64,000 nucleotides of DNA from the NCBI GenBank assembly GCA_964398185.1, contig CAYNML010000009.1, positions 1 to 64,000 on the forward strand. Reading direction: 5' to 3'. Shown one piece after another: positions 38,159-46,237 of the stretch. The notes beneath the pieces were generated by a model that ran no database searches, was not told the origin of the DNA, and was given only the letters and a program-made list of their open reading frames with translations. Numbering within the stretch: position 1 is the stretch's first letter; every line of letters starts with the position of its first letter. A program made the position numbers and the translations under genes. This stretch comes from Fen-1058 sp964398185 (lineage in GTDB: Bacteria; Chloroflexota; Anaerolineae; Fen-1058).

Positions 38159-38482
38159 TTAGCGGCGGCGCGACTTGGACTTGGACGACGACCAGCCATC
38201 ATCATCATCATCATCATCATCATCGTCATCCTCTTCTTCCCAGTCTTCGTCGTCTTCCCAGTCCTCCAGGTCCTCGTCATCGAGGTCCTCTTCTTCCCAC
38301 TCATCTTCCTCTTCCACTTCTTCCACTTCCTCAATCTCGTCTTCCACGCCCGCGATCTCTTCTTCCTCGACCTGGCTGAACGTCAGGCAGCCCAGTTCCT
38401 GATCGAGTTCGATCTCGCTGGCCGTGCAAAAATTACCTTCCAGATGAATGCAGCCTTCGTAGTTGCAGCGAATGCGTGGCAT
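38159..38482 (-). CDS. Small Cys-containing protein with a long acidic tail
   Basis: The 107-residue protein has an N-terminal Cys cluster in MPRIRCNYEGCIHLEGNFCT ... LGC, four cysteines resembling a small metal site. It is followed by about 50 residues almost entirely Glu/Asp/Trp, a run of eleven Asp, and a basic end GWSSSKSKSRRR. AGGGGG precedes the ATG at 38482. The Asp run is coded partly by nine consecutive GAT codons (38197-38223). Strongly acidic tails of this sort mimic nucleic acid or bind basic proteins; the function is unknown. Confidence 0.7.
   Translation of the reverse strand: MPRIRCNYEGCIHLEGNFCTASEIELDQELGCLTFSQVEEEEIAGVEDEIEEVEEVEEEDEWEEEDLDDEDLEDWEDDEDWEEEDDDDDDDDDDDGWSSSKSKSRRR
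38197..38223. repeat. (CAT)9 trinucleotide microsatellite in a coding region
   Basis: Nine perfect CAT units (GAT on the coding strand) encode part of the Asp run. Slippage would change the tail length by whole residues and preserve the frame. Confidence 0.9.
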
Positions 38483-38582
38483 TGTGTGGCCCCCTGAAAA
38501 AGCTATGCCGCTCTCGATGAAGTCGAGGCGATTATAGCAAAAAGTCATGTTCGCGCAAGATGATGCGCCAGCTGCGCGTCGG

Positions 38583-39833
38583 CTAGACTGCGCCAATTTC
38601 TTCGGGCCAGTCCAGCATTTGCGCTCGCGCCGCCGCGCCTGCGGCGAGGTGCGTAATCCCATCGGGTACGATTACCAGCGCATTGGCGCGCGCCAGGCTG
38701 TGCAGCATGTTCGATCCCTGCCCGCCGCTCAAGCGCGCCTTCCAGCCATCGCCGTCACGTTCCACCCACGCGCGCGCATACGTCTCGCGCCCGTCGCTCT
38801 CAATGGCCTCCAGCAGCGTGACCGTAATCGTCGGCTTCTGCCACCGGGTGAAACCGCTCATAAGACGCAGCGCCGGGCGCACAAATTGCTCAAACGTCAT
38901 CATGGCTGAAACGGGGTTGCCCGGCAACCCAAAGAACGGCACGCGCCGATAATGACCGAACGCAATCGGTTTGCCAGGGCGCATACGGACCTTCCACAAA
39001 TCGATCGAGCCCTGCGCCCGCACGGCATCTTTCACCACATCATACGCGCCCACCGACACGCCCGCCGACGCAACGATGAGATCAGCCCCCTGCCCGATCG
39101 CTTCTTCCAGTTTCGCAGTCACGTCGTCAACGAGATCGCGCGCAATGCCCAGCAGCAGCGGCACGCCGCCATAGCGCAGCACCAGCGCCGCCGTCGAATA
39201 CTCATTCACATTGCGAATCTGTCCTGGACCGGGCTGTTGATCGGGCGCAACCAGTTCATCGCCGGTGGCCAGCAGCGCCACGCGCGGCCGTCGATACACC
39301 GCCACGCGGCTGTGTCCCACGGCAGACAACAGCGCAATCTCGGCCGGTCGGATGAGTACACCCTGGCGCAGCACCTGCGCGCCGTGCGGCACATCGCTGC
39401 CGGCAGTGCGCACATGTGCGCCGCGGCGCGGTGCGGCATGGAAGGTCACAGCCGTCAACAGTTCGCTGGCGCCGCGCGCGTGATCGTCTGTGTCTTCCAC
39501 CGGCACCACCGTATCGGCGCCGCGCGGCAGCATAGCCCCGGTGGTGATGCGCGCGGCCGTCCCGGCGGCCACTTCGCCAGCAGCCGGATGCCCGGCAGGC
39601 ACATCGGCGACGACGGGCAGACGCACCGGACGATCGGGCGACGCACCCGCCAGATCCTCTGCGCGCACGGCGTAGCCATCCATCGCTGAATTGTCGAAGG
39701 GCGGCAGCGCGCCGTCGGCGCTGATATCTTCCGCCAGCACACGACCCAACGCCTCTAACAGCGGCACCGTTTCCGGTTCCAGTCGTTTGATCTGCGCCAG
39801 CATGATTCGTTGTGCTTCGGCCACGGAAAGCAT
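38583..39833 (-). CDS. moeA: Molybdopterin molybdotransferase MoeA
   Basis: MoeA inserts molybdate into adenylated molybdopterin, the last cofactor step. The 416 residues show PPFDNSAMDGYAVRAEDL, VPVEDTDD, VGVSVGAYDVVKDAV (the GxSxGxxD-like active loop), FFGLPGNPVSAMMTFEQFV and a C-terminal beta-barrel domain ending in the LVIVPDG region. ATG 39833 is near the family start. It is isolated from other mo-cofactor genes here except the MoaD-like protein at 33945, so the rest must lie elsewhere. Confidence 0.93.
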   Translation of the reverse strand: MLSVAEAQRIMLAQIKRLEPETVPLLEALGRVLAEDISADGALPPFDNSAMDGYAVRAEDLAGASPDRPVRLPVVADVPAGHPAAGEVAAGTAARITTGAMLPRGADTVVPVEDTDDHARGASELLTAVTFHAAPRRGAHVRTAGSDVPHGAQVLRQGVLIRPAEIALLSAVGHSRVAVYRRPRVALLATGDELVAPDQQPGPGQIRNVNEYSTAALVLRYGGVPLLLGIARDLVDDVTAKLEEAIGQGADLIVASAGVSVGAYDVVKDAVRAQGSIDLWKVRMRPGKPIAFGHYRRVPFFGLPGNPVSAMMTFEQFVRPALRLMSGFTRWQKPTITVTLLEAIESDGRETYARAWVERDGDGWKARLSGGQGSNMLHSLARANALVIVPDGITHLAAGAAARAQMLDWPEEIGAV

Positions 39834-39874
39834 GATCTATCCTACACCTTGTCTTGAAAGCATGTCAAGAGCGG

Positions 39875-41047
39875 CTAACAATTTCTCAGCGGCGCCGCCA
39901 CGCTGCCCAACGGTTGGCGCGTCAAAGGCAGCATGGCCGCGCACCACTGCACAGCGACCGCCGCCCGGCAGATGAAGCGGCCGGTTCGGCGCGCCTCAGC
40001 CTCGATGCTCGCGCGCAGTTCATCACTGGCCGCCTGAAAGAGGTGCACCTTCACCAGGCAACTTTCCGCCATCACATCCCACACACCAATCACGCGCCCG
40101 TTCGAGAGGATCGTTGACGTGACGTGGCCGGTTTGATCAAACACGCGATCGCTGTGCCGCACATCAAGATAGCGGCTGCGATCTTGATAAGCCAGCAGAT
40201 ACGGATCGTGACTGGGCAAAAGCGTGACGACTGATGGTGCAAGCGCCGCCGCGCTGCGGCACACCTCAACTTCCGTGTTCAACATCAAATAGTGCTCCAC
40301 CCGCCTGGCAATCTGCACCCGCACAACCTCGCCGCGCATGTGCTCCACCGCGATGTGCGCGCTGACCTGGCCCAACCCCGTCCACGCGGCAATGTCGGCC
40401 TCGGTCGCCGGACCGAAGGAGCGCAGATATTGCCGCACGATGTGCATCGCCGCTTCACGCTCACCCATGGGCTCCAGGCGCACCCGCGGAAAATACTCCG
40501 CAAACAACGCGTAGCAGAAATTTGGATCAGGGCCGCCCCGTTCGGGCCGGGTTCGGATCAGCAGACCTTGATCACACATGAAACTGAGAAGCGCCGGCAC
40601 ATCCAACGCCGTGCGCAGCGCGTGTCGAATGTCGCCCGCGGTCAGCTCGCGCCCCTTGAGCAAATCAAGAATCTGCCGCGCCAGCGGTTCGTACACCGCG
40701 TGCGGCACCCCGCGATACTCCAGATAGCGCCGCGAGGCCTCGACATTCAGGCTGCGCGTAGCCCAGTGTGCGGCGACCAAAAGATCGATCGGCAGGATGT
40801 AGATGACCTTGCGCATGCAGCGAATCCGCCCCAGTGTGCGGCGCGTGTAGAGCTCCTCATCCAATTGCTCCCGCTTAAAATTCGGCGCGCGCGCCAACAA
40901 GGACAGATACGGCGTCAGGGCGCTGGCCGCATACAGGCCGCTGATGTCCTTCACCAACCGCACGACATCGTAATCCGGCACGCCAGGCGCCAGATGCTGC
41001 CGCCGCAGGACGTGAGCGTCAACTTGGGCAGGATCAAGCACGTACAT
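39875..41047 (-). CDS. AlkZ-like winged-helix protein (HTH_42 family)
   Basis: The ~390-residue protein of the winged-helix DNA-glycosylase family shows VDAHVLRRQHLAPG at the start (the region carrying the family QxQ-like residues, here RRQHL), SGLYAASALTPYLSLLARAP, and a TRRTLGRIRCMRKVIYILP segment. It has helix-turn-helix segments near ARQILDLLKGRELTAGDIRH and YLRSFGPATEADIAAWTGL. Family members such as AlkZ unhook DNA interstrand crosslinks. The ATG at 41047 begins MYVLDPAQ, and a GTG at 41056 is possible. It is tail-to-head with the UroD-like gene at a 30-bp spacing. Confidence 0.75.
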   Translation of the reverse strand: MYVLDPAQVDAHVLRRQHLAPGVPDYDVVRLVKDISGLYAASALTPYLSLLARAPNFKREQLDEELYTRRTLGRIRCMRKVIYILPIDLLVAAHWATRSLNVEASRRYLEYRGVPHAVYEPLARQILDLLKGRELTAGDIRHALRTALDVPALLSFMCDQGLLIRTRPERGGPDPNFCYALFAEYFPRVRLEPMGEREAAMHIVRQYLRSFGPATEADIAAWTGLGQVSAHIAVEHMRGEVVRVQIARRVEHYLMLNTEVEVCRSAAALAPSVVTLLPSHDPYLLAYQDRSRYLDVRHSDRVFDQTGHVTSTILSNGRVIGVWDVMAESCLVKVHLFQAASDELRASIEAEARRTGRFICRAAVAVQWCAAMLPLTRQPLGSVAAPLRNC

Positions 41048-41077
41048 GGACACCACTCAACGCGCAGCTGCTCGCAG

Positions 41078-42052
41078 TTAGGCCGGTGCAGCACATTCCA
41101 GGGCAGCGCGGATGTTCGCCTCGGGCGTTGGGATCAGCGTCACACAACCGGTGCCGATGATATACCGCCGGCCATTCGTCTGCGCCAGGGCCTCGGCAAC
41201 TTGCCGTCGCACGTCAGCCGGCTGGCCGCACAACATCACACTGTCGCGCGCCAGGCCGCCGCACGCCGCACCCTTGATCTTCGCCAACCCGTCTTTGAGC
41301 GACGGCCCCGTTTCCCGATCGTGCCAGTTCCAGACTTGCAGCGGATAGTCGGCCACCGCGTCAAAGTACACATTGTCGCCATGCAGGTGCATCACGTTCA
41401 GCCAGTAGTGTTTCGTCGCTTCCAGAATCCGCAGATCGTATTCGCGCCCGAAGCCCGCAAACTCGGCGGGGCTCAGCAGATTCGCCGTGGCGTGCTGCAC
41501 CGCATAGAAAATGCCCGCCGCGCCCGCCGCCGCGATTTCACGCACAAAAGCTAGCGTCGTTTGCGTGATCACGTCCAGCGCAGCTTTGAACTCGACCGGG
41601 TGCTGCCGCAGATCGATCAGCAGTCGCTCGCCGGCCAGGTTCTTCATCTGCGCCAGCGGACTGAATACCGTCTGGATCACAGGCACATCAGGCAGCGCCT
41701 GCACGATCGTCTCCAGGCACTTCAACTGCGTGCCCAGCGCACCCGAGCGCGCATCCAGCACTTTGAGATTCCGCCAATCACCGGCGCGCTGGATCGGACG
41801 GGTGGTGTAGTGCCGCGTGCCTTCGGTGTTGCCGCGCCATTCATCCTGCACACCCCAGTCCTTGATCTGGAAACTGCTGGCAGGCGTCACCTTCACAAAA
41901 TCAAAATCCCAGCGCCGCTGAAACGCCACCGTCGCCGCGGCCAGATCAGCGGGGTCTTGATCGTCGCCGGGGAAATGCCGCCACAACGCCACCGGGACGC
42001 GATCGACCGCCTGGCCCGCGATGGCCGCTTCTAATCGTTCTCGCTTATTCAT
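41078..42052 (-). CDS. Uroporphyrinogen decarboxylase-family protein
   Basis: The 324-residue TIM-barrel protein starts NKRERLEAAIAGQAVDRVPV, with FDFVKVTPASSF, IQTVFSPLAQMKNL, HLHGDNVYFDAVADYPLQVW and GGLARDSVMLCGQPADVRRQ. The family includes HemE and corrinoid/CoM methyltransferases. Arg/Asp residues of true HemE (e.g. RQAGR) are not clearly present, so it is more likely a methyltransferase-like member. Its ATG overlaps the stop of the large membrane protein upstream (ATGA at 42049-42052), indicating coupled translation. Confidence 0.78.
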   Translation of the reverse strand: MNKRERLEAAIAGQAVDRVPVALWRHFPGDDQDPADLAAATVAFQRRWDFDFVKVTPASSFQIKDWGVQDEWRGNTEGTRHYTTRPIQRAGDWRNLKVLDARSGALGTQLKCLETIVQALPDVPVIQTVFSPLAQMKNLAGERLLIDLRQHPVEFKAALDVITQTTLAFVREIAAAGAAGIFYAVQHATANLLSPAEFAGFGREYDLRILEATKHYWLNVMHLHGDNVYFDAVADYPLQVWNWHDRETGPSLKDGLAKIKGAACGGLARDSVMLCGQPADVRRQVAEALAQTNGRRYIIGTGCVTLIPTPEANIRAALECAAPA

Positions 42053-44721
42053 CGTTGCACCTCAAAAGAAGTGATGTCCACAGTATCTACCACTTGCCGA
42101 TTCTCGTCCAGCACGGTGACCCGCACATCGTACTCGCCCGCTGGAAAATCTGGCGGCAGCCAGAAGCCAATCTGATCGCGGCGGATTTCGTCGCGCGCCA
42201 GATGCGGCACAGCCGCTTCAACAACCTGCGCGCGGCTGCCCGCCCGATCGATCAACTCAGCCCGCACGATCGCGGTTGAAGATTGATCGCTCAGCCCTTG
42301 CCAGAACAACGTCAAGCGCGCGAAGTTGGGCAGTGGTACGATCGGGTTTTCGATCGACCAGCCCAGCCAGCGCGAACCGCCATAGTCCCGATCGATCCGG
42401 CCTTGCACCGCCAGCGACTCAAGCGTGGGCGGCCGCCGCGGCGCGGTCACTTTCACCACCGTGTCCAGCACAACGTTATCGCCGACGATCTGCCCGTCGG
42501 CCAAGATCGGCGCGCGCTGCCCGGAGCCCAAATCATACAGCCCCACCGACAAGCGATACTCACCCGGCGGCGTACCCGGCAGCACCTGCAAGCGATGCGC
42601 GTCCCACACAAAGCGATCGAGCGGCCAGCGCGTTGACGGGAAATCACCGGGGTTGAGCTTGTCACTCTGGCCCCACAGCGTCGTGGCCGGATTGGTCAAA
42701 TGTGCGAAGACTTGATAATTATGCGGCACGGGCGCCGTGGCGCGCCAGTACAAGGTCAGCGGCAGCGCCTGTCCGGATTCAACCTCAACCGACGGCAGAT
42801 CGTAACCCAGCAATTCGATGTGCCCCCCAACGTTCGCCCGCTGCTGATGCTGCGCGCCCAGCACCTGCCCCACCGGCGAGGTGTAACGGAAGCACGTATC
42901 ACAGCGATCAATCCAGGCGATTTTCGCCGCCAGAAAAGCAACGCTCACGATCAGCAGCGCCACCGCGCAGGTGGACTGCGCCGCCGCAACTTCGCGCGCC
43001 GGCGCCGGCTTGCGACGGCTGACGCCCAGAATGAAGAGCGCCACCAGCGCACTGAACGAGATCAACGCGCCGATCAGCTGCGACTGCGTCACGCCCAGCT
43101 CGGCCTCGATGCGCGGTGAACCGGCAGGAATCTGAAATTCCATCAAGCCCGTTTGATCCTGCGGCGTGACCACCACCTCCACCCCGTCGATCAACACGCG
43201 CCAGCCGGGAAACAAGAACGTCAGCAGACGCCCCTTGAACGCGACCGGCGTAGTCACCGCCAAGCGATCGTAAATGGCCGAATGTTCTTCGGCTTGCACG
43301 GTCGCCCCCGCGGGCAGCGTCGATCGATCGAATTTATCGATCGCCGCTGCCGTATACGAATCCAGCAGCGACGCCGTCGGCCCCGGCACGCGCCCTGCGG
43401 CTTGCGGCAAAAAATCGCCGGTGGAGGTGGTGCCCAACGCGACGCCGCTCAACTCAAAATCGATCAGGCCGCGCGGCGAGGTGTCGCCGAAGTCCGCCTC
43501 CCACAGCGGCGGATACATGGCGGGCAAGGCGGAGACGAGCAACGCGAGCAAAACGAGCGCAGGAAAGAGCGTACTTCGTAATGCATAATGCGTAATGCGT
43601 AATGGAGTGCACTGTTCAGCTGGTTCAGCACGGAAGAGCATACCGAGGCTCATGGCTAAGGTGAAAGCCGCCGGGCCGAGGAAGCGCCACGGGAACTGCA
43701 CAAAAGCGGCGGGCGGGATCAAGTCCCACAGGAATTCAGACAGTGGTGTGATGAGAAAGACAAGACCCAGCGTCGCCAGCACAAAGAACAACGTGACTGC
43801 GCTGCGGCGCAGCACAGCGATGATCGCTGCCGGGATCAAGAGCAGCCACTGCACCAACCCCAGATTGTAAATGAACCGGGGCGAGGTCGCCCCCATGTCC
43901 AGCGCGGGCGACGGCGAGAGCAGCATCGTCGGCGAAATGAAGTGATTGTGATAATCGAAGTGGCCGGGGCCGGCCACGTCAAGCCGGATCGCCTCGCGTT
44001 CGGCGATGAACGGCAGCCAGAAGACGGCCGTCAGGGCCGCCGCCAGAACAATCGAGAAGAGATCAGTCCCCCAGCGCTGCGGTCCATCGACAAACAAGCC
44101 GCGCCACAGTAAATAGAGTGCCAGCAGCGCCGCGCCGATTAAGGCCAGCAAATTGTGGCTGAACACGAAGGCCGCCAGGATCAGCGGTTGCGCGATCGAG
44201 AAGTGCCGGGGCTGATCGAAAACGTAGAACACCCACGGCAGCAGGCTCAACGCCAGGAACTCGGCCAGATCGCCGCGCATGAGTGGATCGATGAACAGGA
44301 AATACGGCGACATCACGAATGCCGTGGAAGCGATGACACCCGCCGCCGATCCGAAGTGACGCCGCGCGAAGAAATACACGCCATACGCCCCGAGCGCATA
44401 CGCCGCCAGCATGACCAGCTTGACGCCGAGCACCGTATCGACGCCGGGGATCAGATCAAAGGCATTGGCCAGGGCGTACGTCAGCGGCGCGTAGTAGTTG
44501 AAGATGGGATAGCCGTAGCCGTAGTAGAAGTCCGGCGCCCAGCGCGGATACAACACCCCGTCGCGCAGCACCTCGCCGTATTCCGCCGCGCGGAAGATGT
44601 GCAGTTCCAGATCGGTGTGACGCGGCAGGCCGGGGCGTGTGAGGAATGGCAGCGCCGCGATCACGACGATGATCAAGATCGTGATGAGATTCAAATCGAA
44701 ACGAGGCAAGCGGGTCTTCAT
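42049..44721 (-). CDS. Large membrane protein, PTPS-related/GT-C-like family
   Basis: The ~890-residue protein has about 12 membrane helices in the first two thirds and a soluble C-terminal region with two beta-rich modules (YWRATAPVPHNYQVFAHLTN). The opening TDLELHIFRAAEYGEVLRDG and LYPRWAPDFYYGYGYPIFNY is the hallmark of membrane proteins annotated 6-pyruvoyl-tetrahydropterin synthase-related, which resemble polyisoprenoid-linked glycosyltransferases. Acidic residues in the first external loop (TDLELH) fit GT-C catalysis, but the function is unproven. In the middle, PLRITHYALRST (43570-43604) is encoded by a TTACGCATTACGC repeat kept in frame. ATG 44721 is the homology-based choice. It is coupled to the UroD-like gene downstream. 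Confidence 0.72.
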   Translation of the reverse strand: MKTRLPRFDLNLITILIIVVIAALPFLTRPGLPRHTDLELHIFRAAEYGEVLRDGVLYPRWAPDFYYGYGYPIFNYYAPLTYALANAFDLIPGVDTVLGVKLVMLAAYALGAYGVYFFARRHFGSAAGVIASTAFVMSPYFLFIDPLMRGDLAEFLALSLLPWVFYVFDQPRHFSIAQPLILAAFVFSHNLLALIGAALLALYLLWRGLFVDGPQRWGTDLFSIVLAAALTAVFWLPFIAEREAIRLDVAGPGHFDYHNHFISPTMLLSPSPALDMGATSPRFIYNLGLVQWLLLIPAAIIAVLRRSAVTLFFVLATLGLVFLITPLSEFLWDLIPPAAFVQFPWRFLGPAAFTLAMSLGMLFRAEPAEQCTPLRITHYALRSTLFPALVLLALLVSALPAMYPPLWEADFGDTSPRGLIDFELSGVALGTTSTGDFLPQAAGRVPGPTASLLDSYTAAAIDKFDRSTLPAGATVQAEEHSAIYDRLAVTTPVAFKGRLLTFLFPGWRVLIDGVEVVVTPQDQTGLMEFQIPAGSPRIEAELGVTQSQLIGALISFSALVALFILGVSRRKPAPAREVAAAQSTCAVALLIVSVAFLAAKIAWIDRCDTCFRYTSPVGQVLGAQHQQRANVGGHIELLGYDLPSVEVESGQALPLTLYWRATAPVPHNYQVFAHLTNPATTLWGQSDKLNPGDFPSTRWPLDRFVWDAHRLQVLPGTPPGEYRLSVGLYDLGSGQRAPILADGQIVGDNVVLDTVVKVTAPRRPPTLESLAVQGRIDRDYGGSRWLGWSIENPIVPLPNFARLTLFWQGLSDQSSTAIVRAELIDRAGSRAQVVEAAVPHLARDEIRRDQIGFWLPPDFPAGEYDVRVTVLDENRQVVDTVDITSFEVQR

Positions 44722-44753
44722 TGACCGAGGGCGGTGAAATTCAAACAGAGAGA

Positions 44754-44782
44754 CTGACAGGCAGTTCAGCACTGCCTGTCAG
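44754..44782 (-). terminator. Probable terminator after sucD
   Basis: CTGACAGGCAGT and ACTGCCTGTCAG form a perfect 12-bp stem with a five-base loop, beginning 11 bp after the sucD stop on the minus strand. The following TCTCTCTGTTTGAATTT is only partly T-rich. Confidence 0.5.
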
Positions 44783-44793
44783 CAGAGAGGCTA

Positions 44794-45666
44794 TCAGCGC
44801 ACCGCATAGGCGCACAGTTCGGGAATTTCCTCAGGGTGCTTGGCCACGCGCACGCCCACGGCTTCCAGCGCCGCGATCTTGCCCGCAGCGGTGCCCGCGC
44901 CGCCTTCGATGATGGCGCCCGCGTGTCCCATGCGCTTGCCGGGCGGCGCGGTCTGCCCGGCAATGAAGGCCGTGACCGGTTTGGTCATCTTGGCGGCGAT
45001 GAATTCGGCCGCGCGCTCTTCGTCCGATCCGCCGATCTCGCCGATGAGCACAATTTGATCGGTCAGCGGATCATCTTCGAACAGCTGCAGCACGTCGATG
45101 AAGTTGGTGCCATTGATCGGATCACCGCCAATGCCCACGCACGTGCTCTGCCCCATGCCGCGATTGGTCAGCGCGTAGATCACTTCGTAGGTGAGCGTGC
45201 CGCTGCGCGCCACAATGCCCACGTGGCCGGTTTTGGTAATGTGCCCGGGCAGAATGCCGACTTTGGCTTCACCGGGCGTAATCAAGCCGGGGCAGTTCGG
45301 GCCGATCAAACGAATCTGCGGCTTGGTGTCCAGATACGCGCGAACCTTGATCATGTCCAGCACGGGGATGCCTTCGGTGATGCAGACGACGAGCGAGATG
45401 CCGCCGTCGGCGGCTTCCAGAATCGCGTCGGGCGCAAAGCGCGCCGGGACAAAGATCACTGAGGTATTAGCGCCGGTCGCATCGACCGCTTCTTTGACGG
45501 TATCGAACACCGGCACGCCGGCGGCCCACTCGCCGCCCTTGCCGGGCGTGACGCCGCCCACGACCCTGGTGCCGTATTCGATCATTTGTTTGGTGTGAAA
45601 CTCGCCTTCACGGCCGGTCATGCCCTGCACAATCAAGCGGGTGTTCTTTCCGACAAGGATGCTCAT
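44794..45666 (-). CDS. sucD: Succinyl-CoA ligase alpha subunit
   Basis: The 290-residue subunit carries the CoA-binding Rossmann domain (MSILVGKNTRLIVQGMTGRE) and the phospho-His domain. The phosphorylated His is in GKRMGHAGAIIEGGAGTA, and IGLNGPC-like RLIGPNCPGLITPGEAKVG is present. It interconverts succinyl-CoA and succinate with nucleotide phosphorylation in the TCA cycle. The start at 45666 overlaps the stop of the antitoxin-like gene by 4 bp. It normally directly follows sucC, but here two small genes intervene. Confidence 0.95.
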   Translation of the reverse strand: MSILVGKNTRLIVQGMTGREGEFHTKQMIEYGTRVVGGVTPGKGGEWAAGVPVFDTVKEAVDATGANTSVIFVPARFAPDAILEAADGGISLVVCITEGIPVLDMIKVRAYLDTKPQIRLIGPNCPGLITPGEAKVGILPGHITKTGHVGIVARSGTLTYEVIYALTNRGMGQSTCVGIGGDPINGTNFIDVLQLFEDDPLTDQIVLIGEIGGSDEERAAEFIAAKMTKPVTAFIAGQTAPPGKRMGHAGAIIEGGAGTAAGKIAALEAVGVRVAKHPEEIPELCAYAVR

Positions 45667-45929
45667 TGGGCCTCCACTGATTTATTTGCGCGCGATTTCT
45701 TGACTTTTGCCGGCGGTTGAGTCGCTGCCTCAGCCGGCGGCAACAATTCCAACATACCGCGAATGAGAGGAACGAGTTCAGAGGGGACTTCAATAACCGT
45801 CCGCCGCTTACGGGCAAAAGCGCGATCATCTTCAACCGCCGCTTTTTCAGCAGACTGATTTTCATAGTAAGACAGAACGCGGCGAGTCTTCTTTTCATCC
45901 CAGCCGGGCGGGAAGCGATTGCGTGCCAT
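45663..45929 (-). CDS. Antitoxin-like small protein inside the sucCD operon
   Basis: The 88-residue protein MARNRFPPGWDEKKTRRVLS ... YYENQSAEKAAVEDD ... TVIEVPSELVPLIRGMLELL ends in a Pro/Lys-rich tail. The pattern GWDEKKTRRVLxYYE ... EVPxELVP matches small proteins I know as partners of DUF4258/BrnT-like toxins. AGGAGATAATC precedes the ATG at 45929. The gene begins 2 bp after the toxin-like gene ends, and its stop overlaps the sucD start (ATGA), so the unit is embedded in the metabolic operon. Confidence 0.6.
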   Translation of the reverse strand: MARNRFPPGWDEKKTRRVLSYYENQSAEKAAVEDDRAFARKRRTVIEVPSELVPLIRGMLELLPPAEAATQPPAKVKKSRANKSVEAQ

Positions 45930-45931
45930 GA

Positions 45932-46219
45932 TTATCTCCTGCGCTGTCGACGCCGATATGCTACCAGCGCCTTGCCTTGTAGCTCATAAGCGGTGATCAC
46001 AAAGACACTTCCGGGCTGCGGATCGGGCACATAAATAACGCGCAGATAGCGTCCAGCCTCAGTCTGCCCAATCGCTACACGAGAACCTTCTCGTCCGCGC
46101 CGATCCTCACCGGGGGCCAGTAGGATCTCGATGACTTCATCTTCAGCAACATCATGCTGGTAGATATGCGGCAGATCAGTCTCGTCATCAATGTAGAAGC
46201 GGAAGCGCGTCGCAGCCAT
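45932..46219 (-). CDS. DUF4258/BrnT-like toxin-like protein
   Basis: The 95-residue basic protein RFRFYIDDETDLPHIYQHDV ... EVIEILLAPGEDRRGREGSR ... GQTEAGRYLRVIYVPD ... VFVITAYELQGKALVAYRRR has the compact beta-rich pattern of RelE-superfamily ribonuclease-like DUF4258/BrnT proteins: a His near the start, G-R-x-L in the centre, ITAY-x(7)-YRRR at the end. GAGGCG precedes the ATG at 46219, 18 bp after sucC. A stand-alone regulatory role cannot be excluded. Confidence 0.6.
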   Translation of the reverse strand: MAATRFRFYIDDETDLPHIYQHDVAEDEVIEILLAPGEDRRGREGSRVAIGQTEAGRYLRVIYVPDPQPGSVFVITAYELQGKALVAYRRRQRRR

Positions 46220-46237
46220 CGAAGTCGCCTCGCTTAG

